DNA of 64,000 nt, taken from the NCBI RefSeq assembly GCF_031456275.1, contig NZ_JAVDUI010000001.1, positions 496,001 to 560,000 on the forward strand. The letters run 5' to 3'. Each line of letters opens with the position of its first letter. The stretch's first letter is position 1. Of this stretch, positions 29,065 through 36,706 are shown one piece after another. The notes below the pieces were generated by a model. The model searched no databases and had not been told where the DNA came from. It saw nothing but the letters and a program-made list of their open reading frames with translations. Origin of the DNA: Falsarthrobacter nasiphocae. GTDB lineage: Bacteria > Actinomycetota > Actinomycetes > Actinomycetales > Micrococcaceae. A program made the position numbers and the translations under genes.

Positions 29065-30177
29065 ATGTTCTCTCGACTCGCCCGCACAGTCGGCGCAGCC
29101 GTCCTCGCCCTCGCCCTCGCGACCTCACCCCTGCCCGCACTCGCCTCGACAACCGATACCGACGGAGACGGGCTCCTCGACGTCTGGGAGACGCAGGGCT
29201 ACGACGCGGACGGAGACGGCGTCATTGACGTCGACTTCCCCGCCATGGGAGCGGACCCGCACCGCAAGGACATCTTCGTCGAGATGGACTGGATGCCCGG
29301 ACTCCTCGCGAGCGACGACGAACTGCGCACCATCGTCTCCACCTTCGCCAACTACCCCGTCCAGAATCCCGACGGCACCACGGGGATCACGCTTCACCTC
29401 GATGCCGGGTCAGCCCGCGCCAGCGAGTTCAACCTCGGCGGCGGCAACGAGATCGAGTACAACCCCTTGCCTCGGGGGATCCGGGACGTGGTCGACCTGC
29501 GCCGCGCCAACTCCGACCCGGCCCGCTCGAAGGTCTTCCACTACATGATCTGGGGCGACAAGTACGGAACGAACAGCTCCTCCGGCGTCGCCTGGGTCAA
29601 CGGCCGTGAATTTGTTGTCACGGTGGGCCCCACGCATTGGAAGCAGACGTCAAGCGCGGTCCGGATCGGCACGTTCATCCACGAATTCGGACACAACCTC
29701 GGCCTCATCCATGGTGGTACTGACGCGGTCAACTTCAAGCCGAACTACCTCAGCATCATGAACTATCGCTACCAGCTCACGGGCGTGCCTCGAGCTGACG
29801 GATCGCGCCACTTCGGCTACTCCATCCGCCCCCAGCCCACGCTGGATGAGAACGCCCTCCTGGAGACGCGCGGCCTTGGGCCCAGCGGACGGGGCTGGAT
29901 GATGACCCTCCCGATCAACGGACGCCTCACGACAGTCCGCGCCGACCGACCCATCGACTTCAATGGCGACGGCGTCATCTCCCCCACGCCCGTCTCCGTG
30001 AGCATCAACGGCGACGCCAAGCTGGAGCAGCTGCGCGGCGGCAACGATCTTTGGTCTATCCGGTTCCAGGTCGCCGCCGGCGCGGCCGGCTTGGAACGAG
30101 CCCCGCGCGAGGTCGCCGAGAACGAGCTCACCGCGGAGACCGCGGCTCGCCTGGGCCTCCTCCCCTCGCACGGATAG
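29065..30177 (+). CDS. Secreted zinc metalloprotease (metzincin type) with N-terminal calcium loops
   Basis: 370 residues. Sec-type signal peptide MFSRLARTVGAAVLALALATSPLPALA. Two Asp-rich calcium-loop motifs follow: DTDGDGLLDVWE at 31-42 and DADGDGVIDVDF at 47-58, as in thrombospondin-3/dockerin repeats. The zinc site is HEFGHNLGLIH (His206, Glu207, His210, His216), then GG, and a Met-turn SIMNY with Met232, which defines a metzincin. Another calcium-like loop DFNGDGVIS is near the C-terminus. AGGTGG 5 nt upstream picks this ATG over two GTGs nine and six bases earlier. Substrates unknown. Confidence 0.88.
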   Translation: MFSRLARTVGAAVLALALATSPLPALASTTDTDGDGLLDVWETQGYDADGDGVIDVDFPAMGADPHRKDIFVEMDWMPGLLASDDELRTIVSTFANYPVQNPDGTTGITLHLDAGSARASEFNLGGGNEIEYNPLPRGIRDVVDLRRANSDPARSKVFHYMIWGDKYGTNSSSGVAWVNGREFVVTVGPTHWKQTSSAVRIGTFIHEFGHNLGLIHGGTDAVNFKPNYLSIMNYRYQLTGVPRADGSRHFGYSIRPQPTLDENALLETRGLGPSGRGWMMTLPINGRLTTVRADRPIDFNGDGVISPTPVSVSINGDAKLEQLRGGNDLWSIRFQVAAGAAGLERAPREVAENELTAETAARLGLLPSHG

Positions 30178-30197
30178 GGCTTCTCTCTCGAGAAAAA

Positions 30198-30238
30198 GGA
30201 CGACGACGGCGGCTGCGCCGTCGTCGTCCATTTTCTTG
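30198..30238. terminator. Bidirectional terminator after the metalloprotease
   Basis: GGACGACGACGGCG-GCTG-CGCCGTCGTCGTCC: perfect 14-bp stem, with ATTTTCTT after it and AAAAA before it, so it works on both strands. Clearest member of the recurring stem family. Confidence 0.92.
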
Positions 30239-30293
30239 CCCCGCTCACCCGGTCAGGCGAGGAAGGCAGACTGTGGTGTGGTGACAGTCCGCG

Positions 30294-30746
30294 TCAGCGG
30301 GCCTGCATGGAGACGGTGCCGTCCGGGCCGGCGACGATGTCCGCCTCGAGGGTCTCGTCGGTGACCACCACGTCGGACCGGCCGCTCGAATCGGTGACGG
30401 GCGAGCGGTCCGCCTCGCCGTAGACGGCGCCGAGGCCGCGGGATCCCTCGGTGGTCTCGCCCTCGGGGACGGACTCGGCGTTCTCACCCGTGCGGGAGGT
30501 GACGGGCGTGCCCGGGGAGGTGTAGTCGTCGAAGTGGGTCACGCCGGTGCGATCCCAGCGGACGCGAACGTTGGCCCCGCCGTCTTCGAGCTCGTCCACC
30601 TCGGTGATGAGCTCAGCCTCCGTGGCGCCCATTTCCAGGAGCTGGCGGCGGTATGCGGCCAGCAGCTCCTCGCCGCGCGTCGCGTCCCATTCGCCGGCCT
30701 CGATGTGCGCCGACACCTCGACGGGCTGTCCCTGAAGGTTGTCCAT
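30294..30746 (-). CDS. Hydrophilic protein of unknown function
   Basis: 150 residues, not recognised. Strongly acidic, no membrane segment or signal peptide. The N-terminal half is likely folded (VSAHIEAGEWDATRGEELLAAYRRQLLEMGATEAELI, then GANVRVRWDRTG); the C-terminal half is low-complexity and Ser/Thr/Glu-rich (TSRTGENAESVPEGETTEGS). AAAGG lies 7 nt before the ATG and codon use is normal, which support a real gene. Divergent from the small multidrug transporter. Confidence 0.65.
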   Translation of the reverse strand: MDNLQGQPVEVSAHIEAGEWDATRGEELLAAYRRQLLEMGATEAELITEVDELEDGGANVRVRWDRTGVTHFDDYTSPGTPVTSRTGENAESVPEGETTEGSRGLGAVYGEADRSPVTDSSGRSDVVVTDETLEADIVAGPDGTVSMQAR

Positions 30747-30921
30747 TGGTCTGCCTTTCGTTCGGTCCGGCGCATCGGTGCGCTGGATGTGTCTATGAAA
30801 CTGAGCCTATGCCATTCGGGAACCTGCATGAACGGGGTGAGACGTGGCACGGGCGTCAGTTGAGCGGTGTGAAAACATGGAGAGTTCTCACTGGTCCCCA
30901 CCCGAGCGAGGAGCGCTGCAC

Positions 30922-31236
30922 ATGGCCTGGGTCATTCTCATCATTTCCGGCATTCTCGAGGCTGTCTGGGCCACGGCGCTGGGCAGAGCCGAAGGCTTCA
31001 CGCGCCTTGGGCCGAGCATCGTCTTCGGCCTGGGCCTGGTCCTGAGCATGGCCGGCCTGGCCTGGGCCATGCGGGACCTGCCCGTGGGCACGGCCTACGC
31101 GGTGTGGGTGGGCATCGGGGCGGTCGGCACCGTGGCGTTCGCCATGCTGACCGGCGAGGAGACCGTCTCCGCCGCGAAGCTCGTGTTCCTCGCGATGATC
31201 GTGGGCGGGGTCGTGGGGCTCAAGGCCAGCCACTAG
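30922..31236 (+). CDS. Small multidrug resistance transporter, SugE/Gdx type
   Basis: 104 residues, four membrane helices. The start MAWVILIISGILEAVWATALG carries the essential membrane Glu in helix 1 (GILEAVWA). YAVWVGIGAVGTVAFAMLTGEE is the SugE/Gdx pattern, a guanidinium or quaternary-ammonium exporter branch, distinct from EmrE. AGGAG lies 8 nt before the ATG. A single SMR gene suggests a homodimer. The leader contains ACTGGTCC but I could not fold a convincing guanidine riboswitch. Confidence 0.9.
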   Translation: MAWVILIISGILEAVWATALGRAEGFTRLGPSIVFGLGLVLSMAGLAWAMRDLPVGTAYAVWVGIGAVGTVAFAMLTGEETVSAAKLVFLAMIVGGVVGLKASH

Positions 31237-31338
31237 CGCAGGCTCCGCGCCCTGGCGTTTTGCCCCCTCTCGCTGGGGGTCAGGCTGGTTGTGAGTCACT
31301 CCGGCTCGCAACCAGCCCACAGACAAGGACCCCTCACC

Positions 31339-31824
31339 ATGCGTGCGCGCTACACCGCCGAGGAAAAACGAGCAGCCATCCTGGCCTACCACCAAGTTCC
31401 TTACGGAAGGAAAGGGGCTTGGCTCCGCGAGCAGCCCTTCTCTCGCCATCAGCTAACCTCGTGGCGTTCCGCGTACTTCGAAGGCGATCTTGACCGCGGC
31501 CTGATCCCCCGAGACACTGCCTCTATGCCTTCAAATCCCGCACGTCTTCCCCACCTGGAGAAGCTCCTTGCCGCCCGAGAGCAAGAAATCCAAGACCTGA
31601 AAGACCAACACGCCGCGCAGATCGCGCAGCTGCGAGAAGAAGCACAAGCCCACCGCACCGTGAGTGAAGCGCTGGGAAAAGCTATCGGGATGATGCACAC
31701 GATGAGCGAGCATTCATCCGATCCCACCCCGAGGACCAACGCTCCCTCGACTTTCTACAGCGCGAACACGACCTCGTCGACACCATCTGTGCCCAGCCCG
31801 GATACTCCCTGCGAGGAACCCTGA
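31339..31824 (+). CDS. IS3-family transposase OrfA
   Basis: 161 residues. N-terminal helix-turn-helix (MRARYTAEEKRAAILAYHQVP, WLREQPFSRHQLTSWRSAYF) binds the inverted repeats. A coiled coil follows (LPHLEKLLAAREQEIQDLKDQHAAQIAQL). Start ATG has AAGGA 9 nt upstream. The true OrfA module ends near the slippery heptamer; residues after it (SDPTPRTNAPSTFYSANTT) are out-of-frame reading of the catalytic gene. Confidence 0.8.
   Translation: MRARYTAEEKRAAILAYHQVPYGRKGAWLREQPFSRHQLTSWRSAYFEGDLDRGLIPRDTASMPSNPARLPHLEKLLAAREQEIQDLKDQHAAQIAQLREEAQAHRTVSEALGKAIGMMHTMSEHSSDPTPRTNAPSTFYSANTTSSTPSVPSPDTPCEEP
31674..31680 (+). promoter_or_regulatory. Programmed -1 ribosomal frameshift heptamer
   Basis: GGGAAAA read as G-GGA-AAA in the OrfA frame, the X_XXY_YYZ slippery pattern. 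The -1 frame is open from here through the catalytic domain without a stop, so a fusion OrfAB transposase can be made. Confidence 0.72.
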
Positions 31825-32786
31825 GCCTTTTAGGCATTGCCCGCTCCACCTGGCACTACCGGCAGAAGCCGCGCGCGAAAGTCCCCTCCCCAACACCCCA
31901 AGCAGACCGGGTGCAGCCCGCCGCGCTCAGCCCCCAGGAACGAGAGGAAATCGCTGGGGCCATCACACAGGGCTGGGCTGAAGGGAGCAGCGTGAGCGAC
32001 ACGTTCGCCAAGCACTGGTCCCAGGGGCGCATGCTCGGCTCGTTGAGCACGTGGTCGAGGATCGCGCGCACCCTGCCCCGCGGCAACCGCCCCGTCGTGC
32101 GGTCCAAGCGGGCCCGCCGGGCCCCGGTGAAAGCGCCAGTGGTGTTCGCCTCGGCGGCGAATCAGGCCTGGTGCTGGGACATCACACTGCTGCCAGGCCC
32201 GTACGTCGGACAGCACTTCCACGCCTACAGCGTCATGGACCTGTACTCGCGCAAGATCGTCGGGTTCGCGGTTCACGACAGCGAGCAGGACGTTCTGGCC
32301 CGGGACGTGTTCCTGGAGGCCATCACCACAGCCGGCGGAGTCATTCCGGATGTGGTCCATTCGGATTCAGGCTCGGCGATGCGCTCGAATCTTCTGACAG
32401 GGTTCCTCACGGGCCTGGGAGTCCGGATGAGTTTCAATCGCCCGCGAGTGAGCAACGACAACGCGTTCAAGGAATCCGAGTTCCGCACGATGAAATACCG
32501 TCCCGGCGCTCCGGCTGTGTTCACGGACTTGGAGCATGCCCGAGAGTTCGTTACCGCGCATGTGAATTGGTACAACAGGGAGCATTACCACCGTGGCATC
32601 GGGTACTTCACTCCGGACGAGGTGTATTCCGGGGCATGGAAGCGCTCCCATCAGGCGCGAGAGAAGACGCTGCGCTCGTACGCGAAGACGCACCCCTCCC
32701 GCTTCCGGGGTGGGGTCCCGGTCGTTGTGAGGCAGCCCGGGTGGGCTGGGATCAATACCCCATGCCCTGAACTGGCCCGACACTGA
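31680..32786 (+). CDS. IS3-family transposase catalytic part (OrfB, expressed by -1 frameshift)
   Basis: The -1 frame contributes 368 residues after the slip site. It opens with FIRSHPEDQRSLDFLQREHD and the IS3 HTH-like YSLRGTLSLLGIARSTWHYR. The RNase-H-type integrase core follows, with catalytic acids in WCWDITLLPG, VVHSDSGSAM and KESEFRTMKY (DDE), and VNWYNREHYHRGIGYFTPDEV at the end. All three acids are present, so it may be active. GTG 31911 is the first internal start, but it would remove the N-terminal region. Codon use resembles the host. Confidence 0.85.
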   Translation, partial: SYRDDAHDERAFIRSHPEDQRSLDFLQREHDLVDTICAQPGYSLRGTLSLLGIARSTWHYRQKPRAKVPSPTPQADRVQPAALSPQEREEIAGAITQGWAEGSSVSDTFAKHWSQGRMLGSLSTWSRIARTLPRGNRPVVRSKRARRAPVKAPVVFASAANQAWCWDITLLPGPYVGQHFHAYSVMDLYSRKIVGFAVHDSEQDVLARDVFLEAITTAGGVIPDVVHSDSGSAMRSNLLTGFLTGLGVRMSFNRPRVSNDNAFKESEFRTMKYRPGAPAVFTDLEHAREFVTAHVNWYNREHYHRGIGYFTPDEVYSGAWKRSHQAREKTLRSYAKTHPSRFRGGVPVVVRQPGWAGINTPCPELARH

Positions 32787-32812
32787 CTCCACACAGGTTG
32801 ACAACCACCGTC

Positions 32813-32952
32813 TTTTGGCGTTGGCCACCGACATTGCAGGGGGCAGACGCCAAACGAGGGGGCAAACCGGGTCGGGCAGGGGGCACTTGCCAGTCAAGGG
32901 GGCAAACCGGCTCGGGCTGGGGGCAGACGCCAAACGAGGGGGCAAGCGGGGT
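32813..32952. repeat. 140-bp repeat, copy A (internal ~40-bp units)
   Basis: Begins TTTTGGCGTTGGCCACCGAC. It then holds three related units of about 40 bp, each starting GGGGGCAGACGCC or GGGGGCACTTGCC and containing GGGGGCAAACCGG. A second copy about 94% identical starts 1,291 bp downstream. Adjacent to the IS right end. No supported coding function. Confidence 0.9.
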
Positions 32953-32977
32953 TGGCTCATGCCACGCGCTCCTCCAC

Positions 32978-33718
32978 CTAACGTGAAGCCGTCAGCCAGG
33001 CGGCGACCGAGAGGACCATCACCCAGAAGACGACAAACCAAGGCCAGGCGCCCACCACTTGCGAGACAATCCGCGCAGCCCGCGAGTCCTCATCCAGCAT
33101 GTGGCCCCCTGTAAGCGGCTCGGTCACAAGATCATCTGGCTGGCGCAGGACTGCAACCACACCGACCCCCAGAAGGACAATCCCCACGCCGAGCCCCATG
33201 CCGGCCGGGATGTGGGCGATCTCCTGGCGCGCAAGGACGTTGAAGCCAACGAGCCCGGCCATCACGACGGTCACAAACGTGACGAAAAGAAGCCTGTTCT
33301 GAAGGAGGACCCTCAACGCCTTGACGGCGACCGCAAGGAACACGAGGCCCCACGCGACGGACAGCACAGCCCCCAGCCGGATGGCCATGTCGACACCCGA
33401 CGCGAGACTGCTGACCGCCGCGGGCGTCACCGCGAAGCCCGCGATCATCGCCCCAACGGGCCACAGCGCGCGAGCCCAGGCTCCGAGAGTGTTCGGTTCG
33501 CGCTCGTCGTCGCGAAACTCAAGGCTGCGGGCATACGCCTGTGGATCCCCGAAGGCTACATAGGGTGTCTCACCTGTGTCCTCGCAGTGAGAACGGACGA
33601 CGGCGAGGGCATCGCCGATGGCTTTCCCCGTCACATCATCGAGCCGGAGCTCAAGGACGAACTCCTCCTCCCACGTCCCGTTTTCCGTGGTGCCGCCGAT
33701 TATGGCTTCACGAGTCAT
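32978..33718 (-). CDS. PadR-partner membrane protein (HAAS-like N-terminal domain)
   Basis: 246 residues from MTREAIIGGTTENGTW, one base after the padR stop and 6 nt after GGAGGA, so translationally coupled. The N-terminal soluble part (EEEFVLELRLDDVTGKAIGDALAVVRSHCEDTGETPYVAFGDPQAYA) resembles HAAS/DUF1700-type domains that accompany PadR regulators. Five hydrophobic segments follow (LWPVGAMIAGFAVTPAAVSSL; LSVAWGLVFLAVAV; LLFVTFVTVVMAGLVGF; GMGLGVGIVLLGVGVVAVL; WFVVFWVMVLSVAAWL). Probably a membrane partner of PadR in envelope-stress-type control; this is inference. Confidence 0.72.
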   Translation of the reverse strand: MTREAIIGGTTENGTWEEEFVLELRLDDVTGKAIGDALAVVRSHCEDTGETPYVAFGDPQAYARSLEFRDDEREPNTLGAWARALWPVGAMIAGFAVTPAAVSSLASGVDMAIRLGAVLSVAWGLVFLAVAVKALRVLLQNRLLFVTFVTVVMAGLVGFNVLARQEIAHIPAGMGLGVGIVLLGVGVVAVLRQPDDLVTEPLTGGHMLDEDSRAARIVSQVVGAWPWFVVFWVMVLSVAAWLTASR

Positions 33719-33719
33719 G

Positions 33720-34049
33720 TCAGTCCTCCAGGAATGTCGCCATGAGATCTGCAAACGATGACCAGTTCGTCCGACGTTCTTCGAAGTCCCTGTGCCCGTC
33801 CGGAGAGAGCGTGAAGTACTTGCGGCCGGGGCCGCCTTCCCCCGGCTCCCACCGGGCCTCGACAAGCCCTGCCGCCTCGAGGCGGGACAGCAGCGGATAG
33901 AGCGTGCCGCCCTTGATAGCCCCGAACCCGGCTTCTTCCAGGCGCGATGAGAGCATGTATCCGTAGGCCTCCCCATCGCGGAGAACCCGCATGACCGCGA
34001 GTGCGAGGGAACCACGAAGCCATTCGGAGGGCCAAGGAGAACCAGTCAT
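33720..34049 (-). CDS. PadR family transcriptional regulator
   Basis: 109 residues, the compact PadR-s2 form. Winged helix: WLRGSLALAVMRVLRDGEAYGYMLSSRLEEAGFGAIKGGTLYPLLSRLEAAGLVEARWEPGEGGPGRKYFTLSPDG, with the hallmark GTLYPLLxRLE and GRKYFxLxxxG. The start is ATG in MTGSPWPSEW; the longer frame reads into the repeat and is not coding. The mRNA is probably leaderless because a -10 lies only 8 nt before the ATG. A 27-bp palindrome covers promoter and start, implying autorepression. Confidence 0.9.
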   Translation of the reverse strand: MTGSPWPSEWLRGSLALAVMRVLRDGEAYGYMLSSRLEEAGFGAIKGGTLYPLLSRLEAAGLVEARWEPGEGGPGRKYFTLSPDGHRDFEERRTNWSSFADLMATFLED

Positions 34050-34075
34050 GACTAGATCGTATAGCGATCTAGTCA
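34049..34075 (-). promoter_or_regulatory. PadR operator: 11-bp-arm palindrome over promoter and start codon
   Basis: TGACTAGATCG-TATAG-CGATCTAGTCA, perfect arms around 5 nt. On the minus strand TATACG lies in its centre as the -10, and TAGACA 15 nt further up may be the -35. The left arm runs into the padR ATG. Confidence 0.8.
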
Positions 34076-34103
34076 GACTGTCTACATAGCCACGTACCCC
34101 GTG

Positions 34104-34243
34104 TTTTGGCGTTGACCACCGACATTGCAGGGGGCAGACGCCAAACGAGGGGGCAAACCGGGTCGGGCAGGGGGCACTTGCCAAACGACGGGGCAAACCG
34201 GCTCGGGCTGGGGGCAGACGCCAAACGACGGGGCAAACGGGGT
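34104..34243. repeat. 140-bp repeat, copy B
   Basis: Same order and orientation as copy A, with a handful of substitutions (for example TTGACC for TTGGCC, and CAAACGAC for CAGTCAAG). It lies between padR and the UvrA-like gene, so the two copies bracket exactly the padR/membrane-protein pair. Confidence 0.9.
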
Positions 34244-34265
34244 CGCGGGGGCCGGGCCCCCTCCC

Positions 34266-36617
34266 CTACGCGCCGACGTACTCCGCGAGGTGCTGGCCCG
34301 TCAGGGTGCCGCGGTCCGCGACGAGGTCAGCGGGGGTCCCCGCAAACACGATGCGCCCGCCGTCGTGGCCCGCGCCCGGCCCCACGTCGATGATCCAGTC
34401 TGCGTGGGCCATGACGGCCTGGTGATGCTCGATCACGATGACCGACTTCCCCGCGTCCACGAGCCGGTCCAAGAGCCCGAGCAGCTGTTCGACATCAGCG
34501 AGGTGCAGGCCCGTCGTCGGCTCATCGAGGACGTACACGCCGCCCTTGTCCGCCATGTGCGTGGCGAGCTTGAGCCGCTGGCGCTCGCCACCGGAGAGCG
34601 TGGTCAGGGGCTGGCCCACGGTGAGGTACCCGAGACCCACGTCGTCGAGCCGCTCGAGGATCTTGAGCGCCGCCGGGATGCGGGCGTCCCCCGAGCCGAA
34701 GAACTCCTTGGCGCGCGCCACGGACATGTCCAGCACGTCGGCGATGTTCGCCCCGCCGAGCCGGTAGTCGAGGACCTCGGCGGTGAAGCGGCGCCCGCCG
34801 CAGTCCTCGCACGGGGTGGACACGGTGTCCATGAACCCGAGCTCGGTGTAGACGACGCCCGCGCCCTTGCACGTGGGGCACGCGCCCTCGGAGTTGGCGC
34901 TGAACAGGGCGGGCTTGACGCCGTTGGCCTTCGCGAACGCCTTGCGGATGGGCTCAAGAAGACCCGTGTACGTGGCGGGGTTGGAGCGCCGCGAGCCCTT
35001 GATGGGCGCCTGGTCAACCATGATGGCCTCGGCGTCCTTGGGCATGGACCCGTGGATGAGGGAGCTCTTGCCGGAGCCAGCCACGCCCGTCACGGCCACG
35101 AGCACCCCGAGCGGCACGTCCACATCGACGTCCTGGAGGTTGTTCGCCGAGGCCCCGCGGATTTCCAGCACGCCCGTGGGCTTGCGGACCTCGTCCTTGA
35201 GCGCAGCCCGGTACGCGAGGTGCTCGCCGGTCAGGGTCCCTGAGGTCTTGAGCTCCTCGAACGTCCCCTCGAAGCAGATCTCGCCACCGTCCGCGCCGGC
35301 GCGCGGGCCCAGGTCAACCACGTGGTCCGCAATGGCAATGGTCTCCGGTTTGTGCTCGACGACGAGAACCGTGTTGCCTTTGTCCCGCAACTGCACGAGG
35401 AGCCCGTTCATGCGCTCGATGTCGTGGGGGTGCAGGCCCGTCGTCGGCTCGTCGAAGACGTAGGTGACGTCCGTGAGGGAGGAGCCGAGGTGCCGGATCA
35501 TCTTGGTCCGCTGCGCCTCGCCGCCGGAGAGCGTGCCCGAGGGCCGGTCCAGGGAGAGGTAGCCGAGCCCGATCTCGACGAACGCGCCGAGGAGCTCGCC
35601 CAGGCCGTCGAGGAGGGGCTTGACGCCGGGGGTCTTGAGGCCGGCGACCCACTCGGCCAGGTCGGTGATCTGCATGGCGCACGCGTCCGCGATGGACACG
35701 TCGCCGATCCGGGAGGTTCGGGCGGCCTCGGACAGGCGCGTGCCCTCGCACTCGGGGCACGTGATGAAGGTGACGGCGCGGTCGACGAAGGCGCGGATGT
35801 GGGCCTGCATGGAGTCCCGGTCCTTGGACAGCATGGACTTCTGGAGCTTGGGGATGAGGCCCTCGTAGGTGAGGTTGACGCCGTCGATCTTGACCTTCGT
35901 CGGCTCCTTGTAGAGGAAGTCGTGGCGCTGCTTCTTCGTGAAGTCCTTGATGGGCTTGTCCGCAGGGAAGAAGCCGGAGCCCGCGATGATGCGCACAGCC
36001 CAGCCGTCGCCCGTGTACCCGGGGATCGTGAAGGGGTCCTCGGAGAGGGACTTGGACTCGTCGAAGAGCTCGGCAAGGTCCAGGTCCGTCACGTGGCCCA
36101 TGCCCTCGCAGCGCGGGCACATCCCGCCCAGGCGCTGGTAGGTCTTCTTCTCCGCGATGGTCTTGTCGCCGCGCTGGACCGTCATAGCACCGGACGCCGT
36201 CACGGAGGGCACGTTGAAGGAGTAGGCGTTGGGCCCGCCGATCTGCGGCTCGGCGCACCGGCTGAAGAGCATCCGCAGCATCGCGTTGGCGTCCGTCACG
36301 GTGCCCACGGTGGAGCGCGCGTTGGCGCCGAGGCGCTCCTGCCCCACGATGATCGCGGTGGTCAGCCCCTCGAGGCGGTCGACGTCGGGCCGGGCCATGC
36401 TCGGCATGAACCCCTGGACGAACGTCGAGTAGGTCTCGTTGATCATCCGCTGGGACTCGGCCGCGATCGTGCCGAAGACGAGCGAGCTCTTGCCCGAGCC
36501 CGAGACTCCCGTGAAGACGGTCAGGCGCCGCTTCGGCAGCTCGAGGGAGACGTCTTTGAGGTTGTTCTCCCTCGCGCCTTCAACGCGGATGAGGTCGTGG
36601 CTGTCGGCGGCGTGCAC
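34266..36617 (-). CDS. Class-II UvrA-like ABC ATPase (UvrA2/DrrC type)
   Basis: 783 residues, shorter than canonical UvrA (about 950) because the UvrB-binding insertion is missing or reduced. Two ABC modules: Walker A FTGVSGSGKSSLVFGTIAAE and VTGVAGSGKSSLIHG; signatures LSGGEAQRTKMIRHLG and LSGGERQRLKLATHM; Walker B VFDEPTTGLHPHD and VLDEPTTGLHLAD. Zinc-finger CxxC pairs: CPRCEGMGHV, CPECEGTRL and CPTCKGAG with CEDCGGRRF. Such proteins act in DNA-damage tolerance or resistance to DNA-binding drugs. GTG start has GGGGGAA 6 nt upstream. Stand-alone. Confidence 0.92.
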   Translation of the reverse strand: MHAADSHDLIRVEGARENNLKDVSLELPKRRLTVFTGVSGSGKSSLVFGTIAAESQRMINETYSTFVQGFMPSMARPDVDRLEGLTTAIIVGQERLGANARSTVGTVTDANAMLRMLFSRCAEPQIGGPNAYSFNVPSVTASGAMTVQRGDKTIAEKKTYQRLGGMCPRCEGMGHVTDLDLAELFDESKSLSEDPFTIPGYTGDGWAVRIIAGSGFFPADKPIKDFTKKQRHDFLYKEPTKVKIDGVNLTYEGLIPKLQKSMLSKDRDSMQAHIRAFVDRAVTFITCPECEGTRLSEAARTSRIGDVSIADACAMQITDLAEWVAGLKTPGVKPLLDGLGELLGAFVEIGLGYLSLDRPSGTLSGGEAQRTKMIRHLGSSLTDVTYVFDEPTTGLHPHDIERMNGLLVQLRDKGNTVLVVEHKPETIAIADHVVDLGPRAGADGGEICFEGTFEELKTSGTLTGEHLAYRAALKDEVRKPTGVLEIRGASANNLQDVDVDVPLGVLVAVTGVAGSGKSSLIHGSMPKDAEAIMVDQAPIKGSRRSNPATYTGLLEPIRKAFAKANGVKPALFSANSEGACPTCKGAGVVYTELGFMDTVSTPCEDCGGRRFTAEVLDYRLGGANIADVLDMSVARAKEFFGSGDARIPAALKILERLDDVGLGYLTVGQPLTTLSGGERQRLKLATHMADKGGVYVLDEPTTGLHLADVEQLLGLLDRLVDAGKSVIVIEHHQAVMAHADWIIDVGPGAGHDGGRIVFAGTPADLVADRGTLTGQHLAEYVGA

Positions 36618-36706
36618 GCGGTATTCCCCCTGTGGTGATTCGTGGATCGCCCACAGTCTATGCGCGCACGCCGCCGCAGCCTCCCAACCGGCGAGGCGGG
36701 GCCGGG

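Larger units (their letters stand above)
31286..32807 (+). mobile_element. IS3-family insertion sequence
   Basis: About 1.5 kb bounded by imperfect terminal inverted repeats that begin TGGTTGT at the left (31286) and end ACAACCA at the right (32807), with partial matching further in. It encodes OrfA and an OrfAB-type DDE transposase joined by -1 frameshifting. No target-site duplication is visible, so the ends may have diverged or the exact boundaries may be off by a few bases. Its right end abuts a 140-bp repeat. Confidence 0.8.

Noticed and set aside
30780-30921. Guanidine riboswitch before the SugE/Gdx gene
   Set aside because: Only fragments of the consensus are visible and I could not build the required stems; kept as a low-interest check only.
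31283-32810. Target-site duplication of the IS3 element
   Set aside because: The bases next to the proposed ends (GGC and CCG) do not match; no duplication can be claimed.
32813-32952. CRISPR array
   Set aside because: Units of about 40 bp follow each other without variable spacers and no cas genes are present.
32815-33114. Short frames inside the 140-bp repeats on both strands
   Set aside because: Peptides such as GGRRQTRGQTGSGRG come from the repeat itself and recur in both copies; no start signals.
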